Positions 1-7,921 of a stretch of DNA of 64,000 nucleotides are shown piece by piece. The notes under the pieces are model-generated. The model was not told where the DNA came from, did no database searches, and was given only the letters and a program-made list of their open reading frames with translations. The stretch comes from Streptomyces misionensis (GTDB taxonomy: Bacteria; Actinomycetota; Actinomycetes; Streptomycetales; Streptomycetaceae). Within the stretch, counting starts at the first letter, position 1. Each line of letters starts with the position of its first letter. The stretch covers positions 2,124,501 through 2,188,500 of the forward strand of contig NZ_FNTD01000004.1 of assembly GCF_900104815.1 (NCBI RefSeq), read 5' to 3'. Position numbers and translations under genes: made by a program.

Positions 1-950
1 GGGACCCGGGGGTGCGGATCGGCGGCGTGATCCTGAACAAGGTGGGGTCCGACCGCCACGAGGAGCTGCTGCGCGAGGCGCTGGACTCGGCGGGGGTGCC
101 GGTGCTGGGCGTGCTGCGGCGGGCCCGTCCGGTCGAGACGCCGTCCCGGCACCTGGGCCTGGTGCCGGTGGCCGAGCGGCAGTCGGCGGCGACCGGCTCC
201 GTGGCGGCGATGGCGGCACTGGTCTCCGAGGGGTGCGACCTGGCCGCGCTGGAGGCGCTGGCCCGTACCGCCGGACCGGTGCCGGGGGACCCGTGGAGCC
301 CCCTGCCGCCCGGCCCCGACGGCCCGGTCCGGCCGGCCGGCGGGCCGGGGCCGCGCATCGCGGTGGCCGGCGGCCCGGCCTTCACCTTCTCCTACGCCGA
401 GCACACCGAACTGCTCACCGCCGCCGGCGCCGAGGTCGTCCCCTTCGATCCGCTGCGGGCGGAGCGGCTGCCCGACGGCACGGCCGGGCTGGTCGTCGGC
501 GGCGGTTTCCCCGAGGTGTACGCCGCCGAGCTGTCCGCCAACGAGCCGCTGCGCGCGGCCGTCGCCGAACTCGCCGCGTCCGGGGCGCCGATCGCCGCCG
601 AGTGCGCCGGACTGCTCTATCTGTGCCGGGAGTTGGACGGCCGCCCCATGTGCGGGGTGCTGGACGCCACCGCGCGGATGACGGAGCGGCTCATCCTCGG
701 GTACCGGGACGCCGTGGCCGTCGGGGACAGCGCGCTGGCCGCGGCCGGGACGCGGATGCGGGGGCACGAGTTCCATCGCACCGCGGTCGAGCCGGGCGCC
801 GGTCCCGCCCCCGCGTGGGGCGTCCGGGGCCGGGACCGGCGGGTGGAGGGTTTTGTTCAGCGGGGCGTGCACGCGAGTTACCTGCACACGCACTGGGCGT
901 CCGAGCCCGGTGTGGCCCGTCGGTTCGTGGAGAGGTGCCGGACGTCATGA
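1..950 (+). CDS. cobB: Cobyrinic acid a,c-diamide synthase, 3' part (cut by left edge)
   Basis: Glutamine-dependent amidation of the a and c acetate side chains of (hydrogeno)byrinic acid in cobalamin synthesis. About 312 residues are visible against roughly 450 in the family, and the frame is open to the window edge, so the ATP-binding N-terminus lies upstream; the GTG at 12 is probably internal. The segment starting GVILNKVGS matches the end of the synthetase domain. A class I glutaminase-like domain follows, with GGGFPEVY, the nucleophile Cys in AAECAGLLYLC, and a late His in YLHTHW. Its TGA overlaps the cobI ATG (ATGA, 947-950), indicating translational coupling. Confidence 0.93.
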   Translation, partial: DPGVRIGGVILNKVGSDRHEELLREALDSAGVPVLGVLRRARPVETPSRHLGLVPVAERQSAATGSVAAMAALVSEGCDLAALEALARTAGPVPGDPWSPLPPGPDGPVRPAGGPGPRIAVAGGPAFTFSYAEHTELLTAAGAEVVPFDPLRAERLPDGTAGLVVGGGFPEVYAAELSANEPLRAAVAELAASGAPIAAECAGLLYLCRELDGRPMCGVLDATARMTERLILGYRDAVAVGDSALAAAGTRMRGHEFHRTAVEPGAGPAPAWGVRGRDRRVEGFVQRGVHASYLHTHWASEPGVARRFVERCRTS

Positions 951-1696
951 GCAGCAGGCTGATCGGTGTCGGAGTCGGTCCGGGCGACCCGGAGCTGGTG
1001 ACGGTGAAGGGGGTCAACGCGCTGCGGGCGGCCGACGTCGTCGTCGTGCCGGTGATGGGCGCGGCCGACGGGCGGGACGGGGGTGAGCCGGGGCGCGCCG
1101 AGGCGACCGTGCTGCACTACGTGGCCGAGGAGAAGGTCGTCCGCGTGGTGTTCGCGCTGAACGAGCGGACCGACCGCACCCGCCGGGAGGCCGCCTGGGA
1201 CGCCGCGGGCGAGCGGGTCGCCGCGCTGCTGGGGCGGCACGGCTCGGTCGCCTTCGCCACCATCGGCGATCCGAACGTGTACTCGACGTTCACGTATCTC
1301 GCGCAGACCGTCGCGGAGCTGGTGCCGGGGCTCGTCGTGGAGACCGTGCCCGGGATCACCGCCATGCAGGACCTGGCGGCGCGCTCCGGTGCCGTGCTGA
1401 CCGAGGGCACCGAGCCGCTGACGCTGGTGCCGGTCACGGCGGGTTCCGCGGTGCTGGAGGAGGCGCTGGCCGGGCCGGGGACGGTCGTGGCGTACAAGTT
1501 CGGGCGGCAGGCCGCCGAGGTCGCCGGGGCGCTGACCCGCTCCGGGCGGCTCCAGGACGCGGTGTGGGGGTCGGCGCTGGGACTGCCCGAGGAGTCGGTG
1601 CGGCCGGCCGCCGAGCTGGACGGCGCGCCGTTGCCGTATCTGTCGACGCTGATCGCGCCGCCGCGGCGGGACGGCGGGCGGGGCGGCAAGCTGTGA
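947..1696 (+). CDS. cobI: Precorrin-2 C20-methyltransferase
   Basis: SAM-dependent methylation of precorrin-2 at C20, an early corrin-ring step. The 249-residue protein has the normal length of the tetrapyrrole methylase fold, starts with the typical GVGVGPGDPELVTVKG nucleotide-binding strand-loop, and carries ATIGDPNVYSTF and VPGITAMQ, the usual GDP and substrate-pocket motifs. The ATG at 947 overlaps the cobB stop by 4 nt. The operon seems interrupted after this gene, since a ZIP transporter on the minus strand ends 23 nt downstream and cobM restarts 870 nt later. CbiL is the name used for the cobalt-first pathway, and the two cannot be separated on sequence alone. Confidence 0.92.
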   Translation: MSSRLIGVGVGPGDPELVTVKGVNALRAADVVVVPVMGAADGRDGGEPGRAEATVLHYVAEEKVVRVVFALNERTDRTRREAAWDAAGERVAALLGRHGSVAFATIGDPNVYSTFTYLAQTVAELVPGLVVETVPGITAMQDLAARSGAVLTEGTEPLTLVPVTAGSAVLEEALAGPGTVVAYKFGRQAAEVAGALTRSGRLQDAVWGSALGLPEESVRPAAELDGAPLPYLSTLIAPPRRDGGRGGKL

Positions 1697-1719
1697 GCCG
1701 CGCGGGAGGGCCGGTGCCC

Positions 1720-2457
1720 TCAGCCGGAGATGCCGACCACCAGCCAGATGAACGCCGCGCCGGCGACCGTGCACAGCAGGGTGGAGCGGGCCGGGTGCTC
1801 GTGGTGGGCCTCGGGCAGGATCTCGGCGGCGGCGAGGTAGAGCAGCACGCCGCCGAAGAGGCCGAGATAGCCGCCGAGCACCGCTTCGGGGATGTGGAAG
1901 AAGACGGTGGACAGCGCGCCGGCCAGGGGGGCGCAGGCGTCGGCGAGCAGCATGCCGAGGGCGCGGCGGCGGGCGTTGCCGTACAGGCTGGTGATGGTGA
2001 AGGTGTTGAAGCCGTCGGCGAAGTCGTGGGCGATCACGGCGAGCGCGACGGCGGTGCCCATGCCGCCGCCGACCTGGAAGGCCGCGCCGATCGCCACGCC
2101 GTCCATGGCGCTGTGGCCCACCATGGCGCCGGCCGCGGTGAGGCCGACCTCGGGCGCCCGGTGATGGTCGTGCTCGTCCCCGCCGTGGGCGGCCTGGCGC
2201 GCGGCGAGGGTGCGTTCCACGAGGTGGGCCAGGAGAAAACCGGTCACGAACAGCAGCAGTGCGGCGGGTACCCCGAAGATCTCGCGGTCGGCGGCGCGCA
2301 GTGCCTCCGGCAGCAGGTCCAGGCCGACCACGCCCAGCATGAGACCGCCGGCGAGTCCGAGGACGAGATGCCGACGGTCGGTCACCCGCTGTGCCGTCCA
2401 GCCGCCGGCCAGCGTCATCAGGAACGCGCCGAGCGCGACGAAGACCGCCATAGGCAC
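1720..2457 (-). CDS. ZIP family divalent metal transporter
   Basis: Integral membrane importer of the ZIP (ZupT-like) family, 245 residues with about eight hydrophobic segments. The segment HSAMDGVAIGAAFQ carries the His and acidic residues of the ZIP transmembrane metal site, and a cytoplasmic loop rich in His (HGGDEHDHHRAP) sits between the first and second helix bundles. It lies convergent to cobI and divergent from cobM, inside the cobalamin cluster. Zinc is the usual substrate, but cobalt supply for the chelatase CbiX is a reasonable inference from position. The start may be GTG 2457 or ATG 2451; no clear Shine-Dalgarno precedes either. Confidence 0.85.
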   Translation of the reverse strand: MPMAVFVALGAFLMTLAGGWTAQRVTDRRHLVLGLAGGLMLGVVGLDLLPEALRAADREIFGVPAALLLFVTGFLLAHLVERTLAARQAAHGGDEHDHHRAPEVGLTAAGAMVGHSAMDGVAIGAAFQVGGGMGTAVALAVIAHDFADGFNTFTITSLYGNARRRALGMLLADACAPLAGALSTVFFHIPEAVLGGYLGLFGGVLLYLAAAEILPEAHHEHPARSTLLCTVAGAAFIWLVVGISG

Positions 2458-2495
2458 TTGCTATCCGATGAAGGCGCCTTCGCGCACATCGGGCA

Positions 2496-2515
2496 CCTCG
2501 CATATCGCCTCGCAT
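2496..2515. repeat. Tandem CCTCGCAT repeat between zip and cobM
   Basis: Two identical CCTCGCAT octamers (2496-2503 and 2508-2515) are spaced 12 bp start to start in the divergent region between the ZIP gene and cobM. A perfect 12-bp palindrome GAAGGCGCCTTC (2470-2481) lies just beside them, close to the ZIP start. They could be regulator half-sites; no known box is recognised. Confidence 0.4.
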
Positions 2516-2570
2516 CCTGACATTTCACCCCGCTACTGCCGTGTGCTTTCCGTACGAGAGGACCTTTCCG

Positions 2571-3413
2571 ATGGCCGACGCCCCCACAGACACGCCCGCC
2601 GGGACACCCCTCGGCAAGGTGACCTTCGTCGGTGCCGGACCCGGCGCCGCCGACCTGCTGACGTTCCGGGCCGCGCGCGCGATCGCGGCGGCGGACGTGG
2701 TGATCTGGGCGGCCAGCCTGGTCCAGGCCGAGGTGCTGGAGCACGCGCGCGCGGACGCGGAGATCCTGGACTCGGCGACGATGTCCCTGGAGGAGGTCGT
2801 GGCCGTCTACCGGCGGGCGCACGCCGAGGGCCTGAAGGTGGCGCGGATCCACTCCGGCGACCCGGCGCTGTGGGGCGGCACGCAGGAGCAGCTGGACCGG
2901 TGCGCGGAGCTGGGGATCGCGACGGAGATCGTCCCCGGGGTCTCGTCGTTCTCGGCGGTGGCGGCCCTCGCGGGGCGCGAGCTGACCATCCCCGAGGTCG
3001 CGCAGTCCGTCGTCCTCACCCGGCTCGGCGGCGGCAAGACGCCGATGCCGCCCGGCGAGGAGGTGCGCGAGTTCGCCCGGCACGGCACCACGATGGCGGT
3101 CTTCCTGTCCGCGGCGCGCAGCGGACAGCTGGTGCGGGAGCTGCTGGAGGGCGGCTATCCGACGACGACCCCGGTGATCGTCGCCCATCAGGCGACGTGG
3201 CCGGAGGAACTGGTCGTGCGGTGCACGATCGGCACGCTGGAGGAGACGGTCAAGGAGCACAAGCTCTGGAAGCACACGCTGTTCCTGGTGGGTCCGGCGC
3301 TGGCCGCGCACGGCACCCGCTCGCACCTCTACCACCCGGGCCACTTCCACGGCTTCCGCAAGGCGGACCCGGCGGCCCGGCGGGAGCTGCGGGAGCGAGG
3401 GGCGGGCAGGTGA
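2571..3413 (+). CDS. cobM: Precorrin-4 C11-methyltransferase
   Basis: Methylates C11 of precorrin-4 with SAM. The 280-residue product has GKVTFVGAGPGAADLLT at its N-terminus, HSGDPALWGGTQEQ in the middle and VPGVSSFSAVAALAG, all standard for CobM/CbiF. An in-frame ATG exists at 2541, but the ATG at 2571 is preferred because GAGAGGA (2556-2562) sits just upstream and the conserved part begins soon after. It opens a tightly packed run of genes: its TGA overlaps the GTG of cobL. Upstream is a divergent ZIP gene, so a cob promoter should lie in 2458-2570. Confidence 0.93.
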   Translation: MADAPTDTPAGTPLGKVTFVGAGPGAADLLTFRAARAIAAADVVIWAASLVQAEVLEHARADAEILDSATMSLEEVVAVYRRAHAEGLKVARIHSGDPALWGGTQEQLDRCAELGIATEIVPGVSSFSAVAALAGRELTIPEVAQSVVLTRLGGGKTPMPPGEEVREFARHGTTMAVFLSAARSGQLVRELLEGGYPTTTPVIVAHQATWPEELVVRCTIGTLEETVKEHKLWKHTLFLVGPALAAHGTRSHLYHPGHFHGFRKADPAARRELRERGAGR

Positions 3414-4738
3414 TCACGGTCGTCGGCACGGGGACGGGGGCGCCGCTGCCGGAGGACGTCGCGGCGGGCGCCGCGCTCGTCGTCGGCGGGCGGCGGCACC
3501 TGGACGCGGCCGTGTTGCCCGCCGGGGCCGAGCGGGTCGTGCTGGGCCCGCTGGCGCCCGCCCTGGACACCATCGCCGGGTATGTCGAGAAGGAGCTGCC
3601 GGTGCTGGTGCTGGCCTCCGGCGACCCGGGGTTCTTCGGGATCGTGCGGGTGCTGGCCGAGCGCTTCGGCGCCGAGCGGCTGTCGGTGCGCCCGGGGGTC
3701 TCCTCGGTGGCCGCGGCGTTCGCCCGGCTCGGGCTGCCCTGGGACGACGCGGTGGTGGTCAGCGCGCACGGCAGGGCGCTGCGCACCGCGGTGCACGTCT
3801 GCCGGGCCCGTCCCAAGGTGGCCGTGCTCACCGGCCCGGGCGCGGGCCCCGCCGAACTGGGCGCGGCGCTCACCGGCCGCGACCGGGTGCTCGTCGTGGC
3901 GAGCGCGCTGGGCGATCCGGTGCGCGAGCGGGTCGAGCGGGTGTCCCCGGCCGAGGCGGCGGCCCGCGACTGGGGCACCGCGGTGAGCGTGGTGCTGTGC
4001 CTGGCGACGCGGCGGGGGCCGGATCTGCGCGATGCGCCCGGTGCGCCGCTGGTGCCTGAGGAGCCGCCGGTGCCGGAGGAGCCGCATGTGCCGGATGTGT
4101 CATTGGTGGGCAAGGTGCCGCGCGCCCTCGCCGGAGCGGCGCCCGGGCCTTCGCGCTGGGCGCTGGAGGAGACGGAGTTCGCCCACCGCGACTCGATGAT
4201 CACCAAGTTCGAGGTGCGCGCGCTCGCCCTGGCCCGGCTCGGACCGCGCCTCGGCGACCTGGTGTGGGACGTGGGCGCCGGGTCCGGGTCGGTGGCGGTG
4301 GAGTGCGCCCGGCTCGGCGCGGCCGTCGTCGCCGTGGAGAAGAGCGCGGACGGGGTGGCCCGGATCCGGGAGAACGCCCGCGCCCACGGGGTCGAGGTGG
4401 ACGTGGTGCACGGCACCGCGCCGGACGCGCTGGACGGGCTCGCGCAGGACCCGGACGCCGTGTTCATCGGCGGTGGGGGGCGTGAACTGCCCGCCGTGAT
4501 CCGGGCGTGCGCGCCGCGCGCCCGGCGGGCCGTGGTCGTGGCCATGGCCGCCCTGGACCGGGTGCCGGCGGCCCGCGAGGCGCTGACCGGTGCCGGGCTG
4601 GCCTGCGACGGGGTGCTGCTCCAGTCCTCGCGGCTGGCCCCGCTGCCGGGCGAGGTGACCCGGCTCGCGGCCACCAACCCGGTGTTTCTGCTGTGGGGCG
4701 TCAGAAGCCCCGTACCCAATCGAGGAGTTGACCAGTGA
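3410..4738 (+). CDS. cobL: Precorrin-6Y C5,15-methyltransferase (decarboxylating), CbiE-CbiT fusion
   Basis: Bifunctional enzyme of 442 residues that methylates C5 and C15 and decarboxylates the C12 acetate. Residues 1-200 are a CbiE tetrapyrrole methylase domain (LASGDPGFFGIVR, RPGVSSVAAAFARLG). A linker rich in Pro, Val and Glu follows at about 208-235 with an imperfect PEEPPVPEEPHVP repeat. Residues 245-430 are a CbiT Rossmann methyltransferase (DVGAGSGSVAVE near 287, then AVEKSADGVARI). The GTG start overlaps the cobM stop (3410-3413), which fixes the start despite a longer open frame upstream. The fused form is what aerobic CobL enzymes show. Confidence 0.93.
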   Translation: MITVVGTGTGAPLPEDVAAGAALVVGGRRHLDAAVLPAGAERVVLGPLAPALDTIAGYVEKELPVLVLASGDPGFFGIVRVLAERFGAERLSVRPGVSSVAAAFARLGLPWDDAVVVSAHGRALRTAVHVCRARPKVAVLTGPGAGPAELGAALTGRDRVLVVASALGDPVRERVERVSPAEAAARDWGTAVSVVLCLATRRGPDLRDAPGAPLVPEEPPVPEEPHVPDVSLVGKVPRALAGAAPGPSRWALEETEFAHRDSMITKFEVRALALARLGPRLGDLVWDVGAGSGSVAVECARLGAAVVAVEKSADGVARIRENARAHGVEVDVVHGTAPDALDGLAQDPDAVFIGGGGRELPAVIRACAPRARRAVVVAMAALDRVPAAREALTGAGLACDGVLLQSSRLAPLPGEVTRLAATNPVFLLWGVRSPVPNRGVDQ

Positions 4739-6432
4739 TCGGCCTGATTTCCGCCACCGCGGCGGGGGCGGCGGCACGGGACCGGCTGGCCGCGGCCTGG
4801 CCGGACCGTACGCGGGTGTACGAGGGTGCCGTGGGACCGGCGGTGCGGGCCGCGTTCGCCGAGTGCGAGCAGCTGGTGTGCTTCCTGGCCACGGGCGCGA
4901 CGGTACGGCTGCTCGCGCCGCTGCTCGGCGACAAGGCGACCGACCCGGGCGTGGTCTGCGTGGACGAGGGCGGCCGGTTCGCGGTGTCCCTGGTCGGCGG
5001 GCACGGCGGCGGCGCCAATGAACTCGCCCGCGAGGTGGGCGGGTTGCTGGGCGCCGAGCCGGTGGTGACCACCGCGACGGACGCGGCGGGGCTGGCCGGT
5101 CTGGACACCCTCGGCCTGCCCTGCGAGGGCGCGATCGCCGCCGTCTCCCGGGCACTGCTGGACGGCGAACCGGTGGCGCTGGAGCAGGAGTTGGCCTGGC
5201 CGCTGCCCCCGCTGCCCTGCTCGGCGCAGGGGTCGTACACCGTCCGCCTCACCGACCGGGACGTCCCACCGGGCGAACGCGAGGTGCTGTTGCGGCCGCC
5301 GTCCCTGGTGGTCGGCGTCGGCGCGTCCCGGGGGGCGCCGGTGGAGGAGGTCCTGGCGCTGGTCGAGGGCGCGCTCCAGGAGGCGGGGCTGTCCGCGAAG
5401 TCGGTCGCCGAACTCGCCACCGTGGACGCCAAGTCGGCCGAGCCCGGCATCCTGGGCGCCGCCGAACGGCTGGGCGTGCCCGTGGTGACGTACTCCGCCG
5501 CGGAACTGGCGGCGGTCGAGGTGCCCAACCCCTCCGACGCCCCGCTCGCGGCCGTCGGCACCCCGTCGGTCGCCGAGGCGGCGGCCCTGGTGCGCGGCGG
5601 TGAACTCCTGGTCCCCAAGCGGAAGTCGGACGCCTCCCCGGCGATGGCGACCTGCGCCGTGGCGCGGCGTCCGGGCCGCGGGCGGCTCGCGGTGGTCGGG
5701 CTCGGGCCGGGTGCCCGGGACCTGCTCACCCCGCGCGCGGCGGCCGAGCTGCGGCGGGCCTCGGTGCTGGTCGGGCTCGACCAGTACGTGGACCAGGTCC
5801 GCGATCTGCTGCGGCCCGGCACCCGGGTGCTGGAGTCGGGGCTCGGCGCCGAGGAGGAGCGGGCGCGCACCGCGGTCGAGCAGGCCCGGCGGGGCCACGC
5901 GGTGGCGCTGATCGGCAGCGGGGACGCGGGCGTGTACGCCATGGCCTCGCCCGCGCTCGCCGAGGCCTCGGACGACATCGACGTGGTCGGGGTGCCCGGG
6001 GTGACGGCCGCGCTGGCCGCCGCCGCGATCCTGGGCGCGCCGCTGGGCCACGACCATGTGTCGATCAGCCTCTCCGACCTGCACACGCCGTGGGAGGTCA
6101 TCGAGCGGCGGGTGCGGGCGGCGGCCGAGGCGGACCTCGTGGTCACCTTCTACAACCCCCGTTCCCGGGGCCGCGACTGGCAGTTGCCGAAGGCGCTCGC
6201 GATCCTCGCCGGGCACCGGGAGCCGACGACACCCGTCGGCGTCGTGCGCAACGCCTCCCGGCCGGACGAGTCGAGCCGGGTCACCACGCTGGCCGGGCTC
6301 GACCCGGCGACGGTCGACATGATGACGGTCGTCACCGTGGGCAACACCGCGTCCCGCACGGTCGCCGGGCGGATGGTGACCCCGCGCGGCTACCGCTGGC
6401 AGAGCGGCCCGGCGCAGGAGGAGGCCCGGTGA
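4735..6432 (+). CDS. cobJ: CbiG-CobJ fusion: cobalt-precorrin-5A hydrolase / precorrin-3B C17-methyltransferase
   Basis: A 565-residue two-domain protein. Residues 1-310 resemble CbiG: an N-terminal part with CFLATGATVRLLAPLL and VDEGGRFAVSLVGGHGGGAN, and a C-terminal CbiG part around residues 185-305 (LVVGVGASRGAPVEEVL, then STVDAKS-like ATVDAKSAEPGILGAA). From residue 319 a CobJ/CbiH methylase begins at LAVVGLGPGARDLLTPRA and continues with GSGDAGVYAMASPALAEA and VTFYNPRSRGRDWQ. GTG 4735 overlaps the cobL stop. CbiG belongs to cobalt-first chemistry, whereas CobJ in the oxygen route needs CobG; fusion of the two is common in actinobacteria, so pathway type cannot be read from this gene alone. 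Confidence 0.92.
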   Translation: MIGLISATAAGAAARDRLAAAWPDRTRVYEGAVGPAVRAAFAECEQLVCFLATGATVRLLAPLLGDKATDPGVVCVDEGGRFAVSLVGGHGGGANELAREVGGLLGAEPVVTTATDAAGLAGLDTLGLPCEGAIAAVSRALLDGEPVALEQELAWPLPPLPCSAQGSYTVRLTDRDVPPGEREVLLRPPSLVVGVGASRGAPVEEVLALVEGALQEAGLSAKSVAELATVDAKSAEPGILGAAERLGVPVVTYSAAELAAVEVPNPSDAPLAAVGTPSVAEAAALVRGGELLVPKRKSDASPAMATCAVARRPGRGRLAVVGLGPGARDLLTPRAAAELRRASVLVGLDQYVDQVRDLLRPGTRVLESGLGAEEERARTAVEQARRGHAVALIGSGDAGVYAMASPALAEASDDIDVVGVPGVTAALAAAAILGAPLGHDHVSISLSDLHTPWEVIERRVRAAAEADLVVTFYNPRSRGRDWQLPKALAILAGHREPTTPVGVVRNASRPDESSRVTTLAGLDPATVDMMTVVTVGNTASRTVAGRMVTPRGYRWQSGPAQEEAR

Positions 6433-7016
6433 ACCGGATCGTGCACCCCATCGAGGAGGAGTCCTTCCGGCGGCTGCGGGCCCGTCTGGACACCTCGCAC
6501 TTCCCGCCGCTGACCCGGGCGGTGGTGGAGCGGGTCATCCACTCCGCCGCCGACCTGGAGTACGCGAGCGACCTCGTCCTGGCGGAGGCGGACCTGGTCC
6601 CGGCGCACGCCGCGCTGCACGCCGGGGCGCCGGTCGTCGTGGACGTGGAGATGGTCGCGGCCGGCATCACCCGGCGCCGGACCGTGTGCCGGCTGAAGGA
6701 CGCCAGGCCGGGGCCGGGGCTCACGCGCTCCGCGCACGCCGTGCGGCTCGCCTACGAGGAGGTGGGCCCCGGCGCCCTGTGGGTGATCGGCTGCGCGCCG
6801 ACCGCCCTGGAGGAACTGCTCACCCTGGACGCCGCGCCCGCGCTCGTCATCGGCCTGCCCGTCGGCTTCGTCGGCGCGGCCGAGTCCAAGGCCGCGCTGC
6901 GCGCGAGCGGGCTGCCCGCCGTGAGCAACGTGTCCGAGAAGGGCGGCTCGGCGGTCGCCGCCGCCGCGCTCAACGCCCTGCTGTACCACCCGATACCGTC
7001 CGAGGAGACCCTGTGA
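6429..7016 (+). CDS. cobH: Precorrin-8X methylmutase
   Basis: Moves the C11 methyl group to C12, giving hydrogenobyrinic acid (or cobyrinic acid in the cobalt-first route). The 195-residue product matches CobH/CbiC: HPIEEESFRRLR at the start, a catalytic His in ERVIHSAADLEYASD, VVVDVEMVAAGI, and GCAPTALEELL then GLPVGFVGAAESK. The GTG at 6429 overlaps the stop of the cbiG-cobJ gene, and its own TGA overlaps the GTG of cbiX, so the three are almost certainly co-translated. Confidence 0.94.
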   Translation: MNRIVHPIEEESFRRLRARLDTSHFPPLTRAVVERVIHSAADLEYASDLVLAEADLVPAHAALHAGAPVVVDVEMVAAGITRRRTVCRLKDARPGPGLTRSAHAVRLAYEEVGPGALWVIGCAPTALEELLTLDAAPALVIGLPVGFVGAAESKAALRASGLPAVSNVSEKGGSAVAAAALNALLYHPIPSEETL

Positions 7017-7921
7017 CCACCCCGCCCGCCCTGCTGATCGCCGGCCACGGCACCCGTGACGACGCCGGAGCCGAGGCGTTCCGCGCCTTCGTCGAGGAGC
7101 TGGGCCGCCGCCGTCCGGACCTGCCCGTCGCGGGCGGCTTCATCGAGCTGTCCCCGCCGCCGCTGGGCGACGCCGTGGCCGAACTGGTGGAGCGGGGCGT
7201 GCGCCGGTTCGCCGCCGTCCCGCTGATGCTGGTGTCCGCCGGGCACGCCAAGGGCGACATCCCGGCCGCGCTGGCCCGGGAGAAGGAGCGGCACCCGGGG
7301 ATCTCGTACACCTACGGCCGTCCGCTGGGCCCGCACCCGGCGCTGCTGAAGGTCCTCGAGCGGCGCCTCGACGAGGCGACCGGCGGCCAGGACCGGGCGG
7401 AGGTGACCGTGCTGCTGGTGGGCCGCGGCTCCACGGACCCGGACGCCAACGCGGAGGTGTTCAAGGCGGCGCGGCTGCTGTGGGAGGGCCGCGGTTACGC
7501 GGGCGTGGAGACGGCGTTCGTGTCGCTGGCGGCGCCGGACGTGCCGAGCGGCCTGGACCGGTGCGCGCGGCTGGGGGCGCGGAAGGTCGTCGTGCTGCCC
7601 TACTTCCTGTTCACCGGCATCCTGCCGGACCGGGTGCGGCGGCAGACCGAGGAGTGGGCGGCCGCGCACCCCGACGTCGAGGTGCGCTCGGCCGACGTGA
7701 TCGGACCCGAGCCGGAGCTGCTCGACCTGGTGCTCGAACGGTACGAGGAGGCCGTCGCGGGCGATCTGCGGATGAACTGCGACTCGTGCGTGTACCGGAT
7801 CGCGCTGCCGGGCTTCGAGGACAAGGTGGGGCTGCCGCAGCAGCCGCACTTCCACCCGGACGACGACGGGCACGGGCACGGTCACCACCACGGCGGGCAC
7901 ACGCACAGCCATGCGCACTGA
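7013..7921 (+). CDS. cbiX: Sirohydrochlorin cobaltochelatase CbiX with His-rich tail
   Basis: Inserts cobalt into sirohydrochlorin, committing it to corrin synthesis. The 302-residue protein has two chelatase half-domains (LIAGHGTRDDAG with its metal-binding His near residue 10, then VGRGSTDPDANAEVFK in the second half), so it is the long CbiX type. Near residue 254 is MNCDSCVYR, a CxxC region seen in long CbiX proteins that bind an Fe-S centre. The last 25 residues are very rich in His and Asp, a probable metal-holding tail. GTG 7013 overlaps the cobH stop, and the 3' end overlaps cobC by 11 nt. Its presence implies early cobalt insertion. Confidence 0.92.
   Translation: MTTPPALLIAGHGTRDDAGAEAFRAFVEELGRRRPDLPVAGGFIELSPPPLGDAVAELVERGVRRFAAVPLMLVSAGHAKGDIPAALAREKERHPGISYTYGRPLGPHPALLKVLERRLDEATGGQDRAEVTVLLVGRGSTDPDANAEVFKAARLLWEGRGYAGVETAFVSLAAPDVPSGLDRCARLGARKVVVLPYFLFTGILPDRVRRQTEEWAAAHPDVEVRSADVIGPEPELLDLVLERYEEAVAGDLRMNCDSCVYRIALPGFEDKVGLPQQPHFHPDDDGHGHGHHHGGHTHSHAH

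Noticed and set aside
3250..6216. Very long minus-strand open frame (over 900 codons) opposite cobL and cbiG-cobJ
   Set aside because: Arg/Pro/His/Gly-rich translation without any family motif; it is the codon-bias shadow of clearly conserved plus-strand genes.
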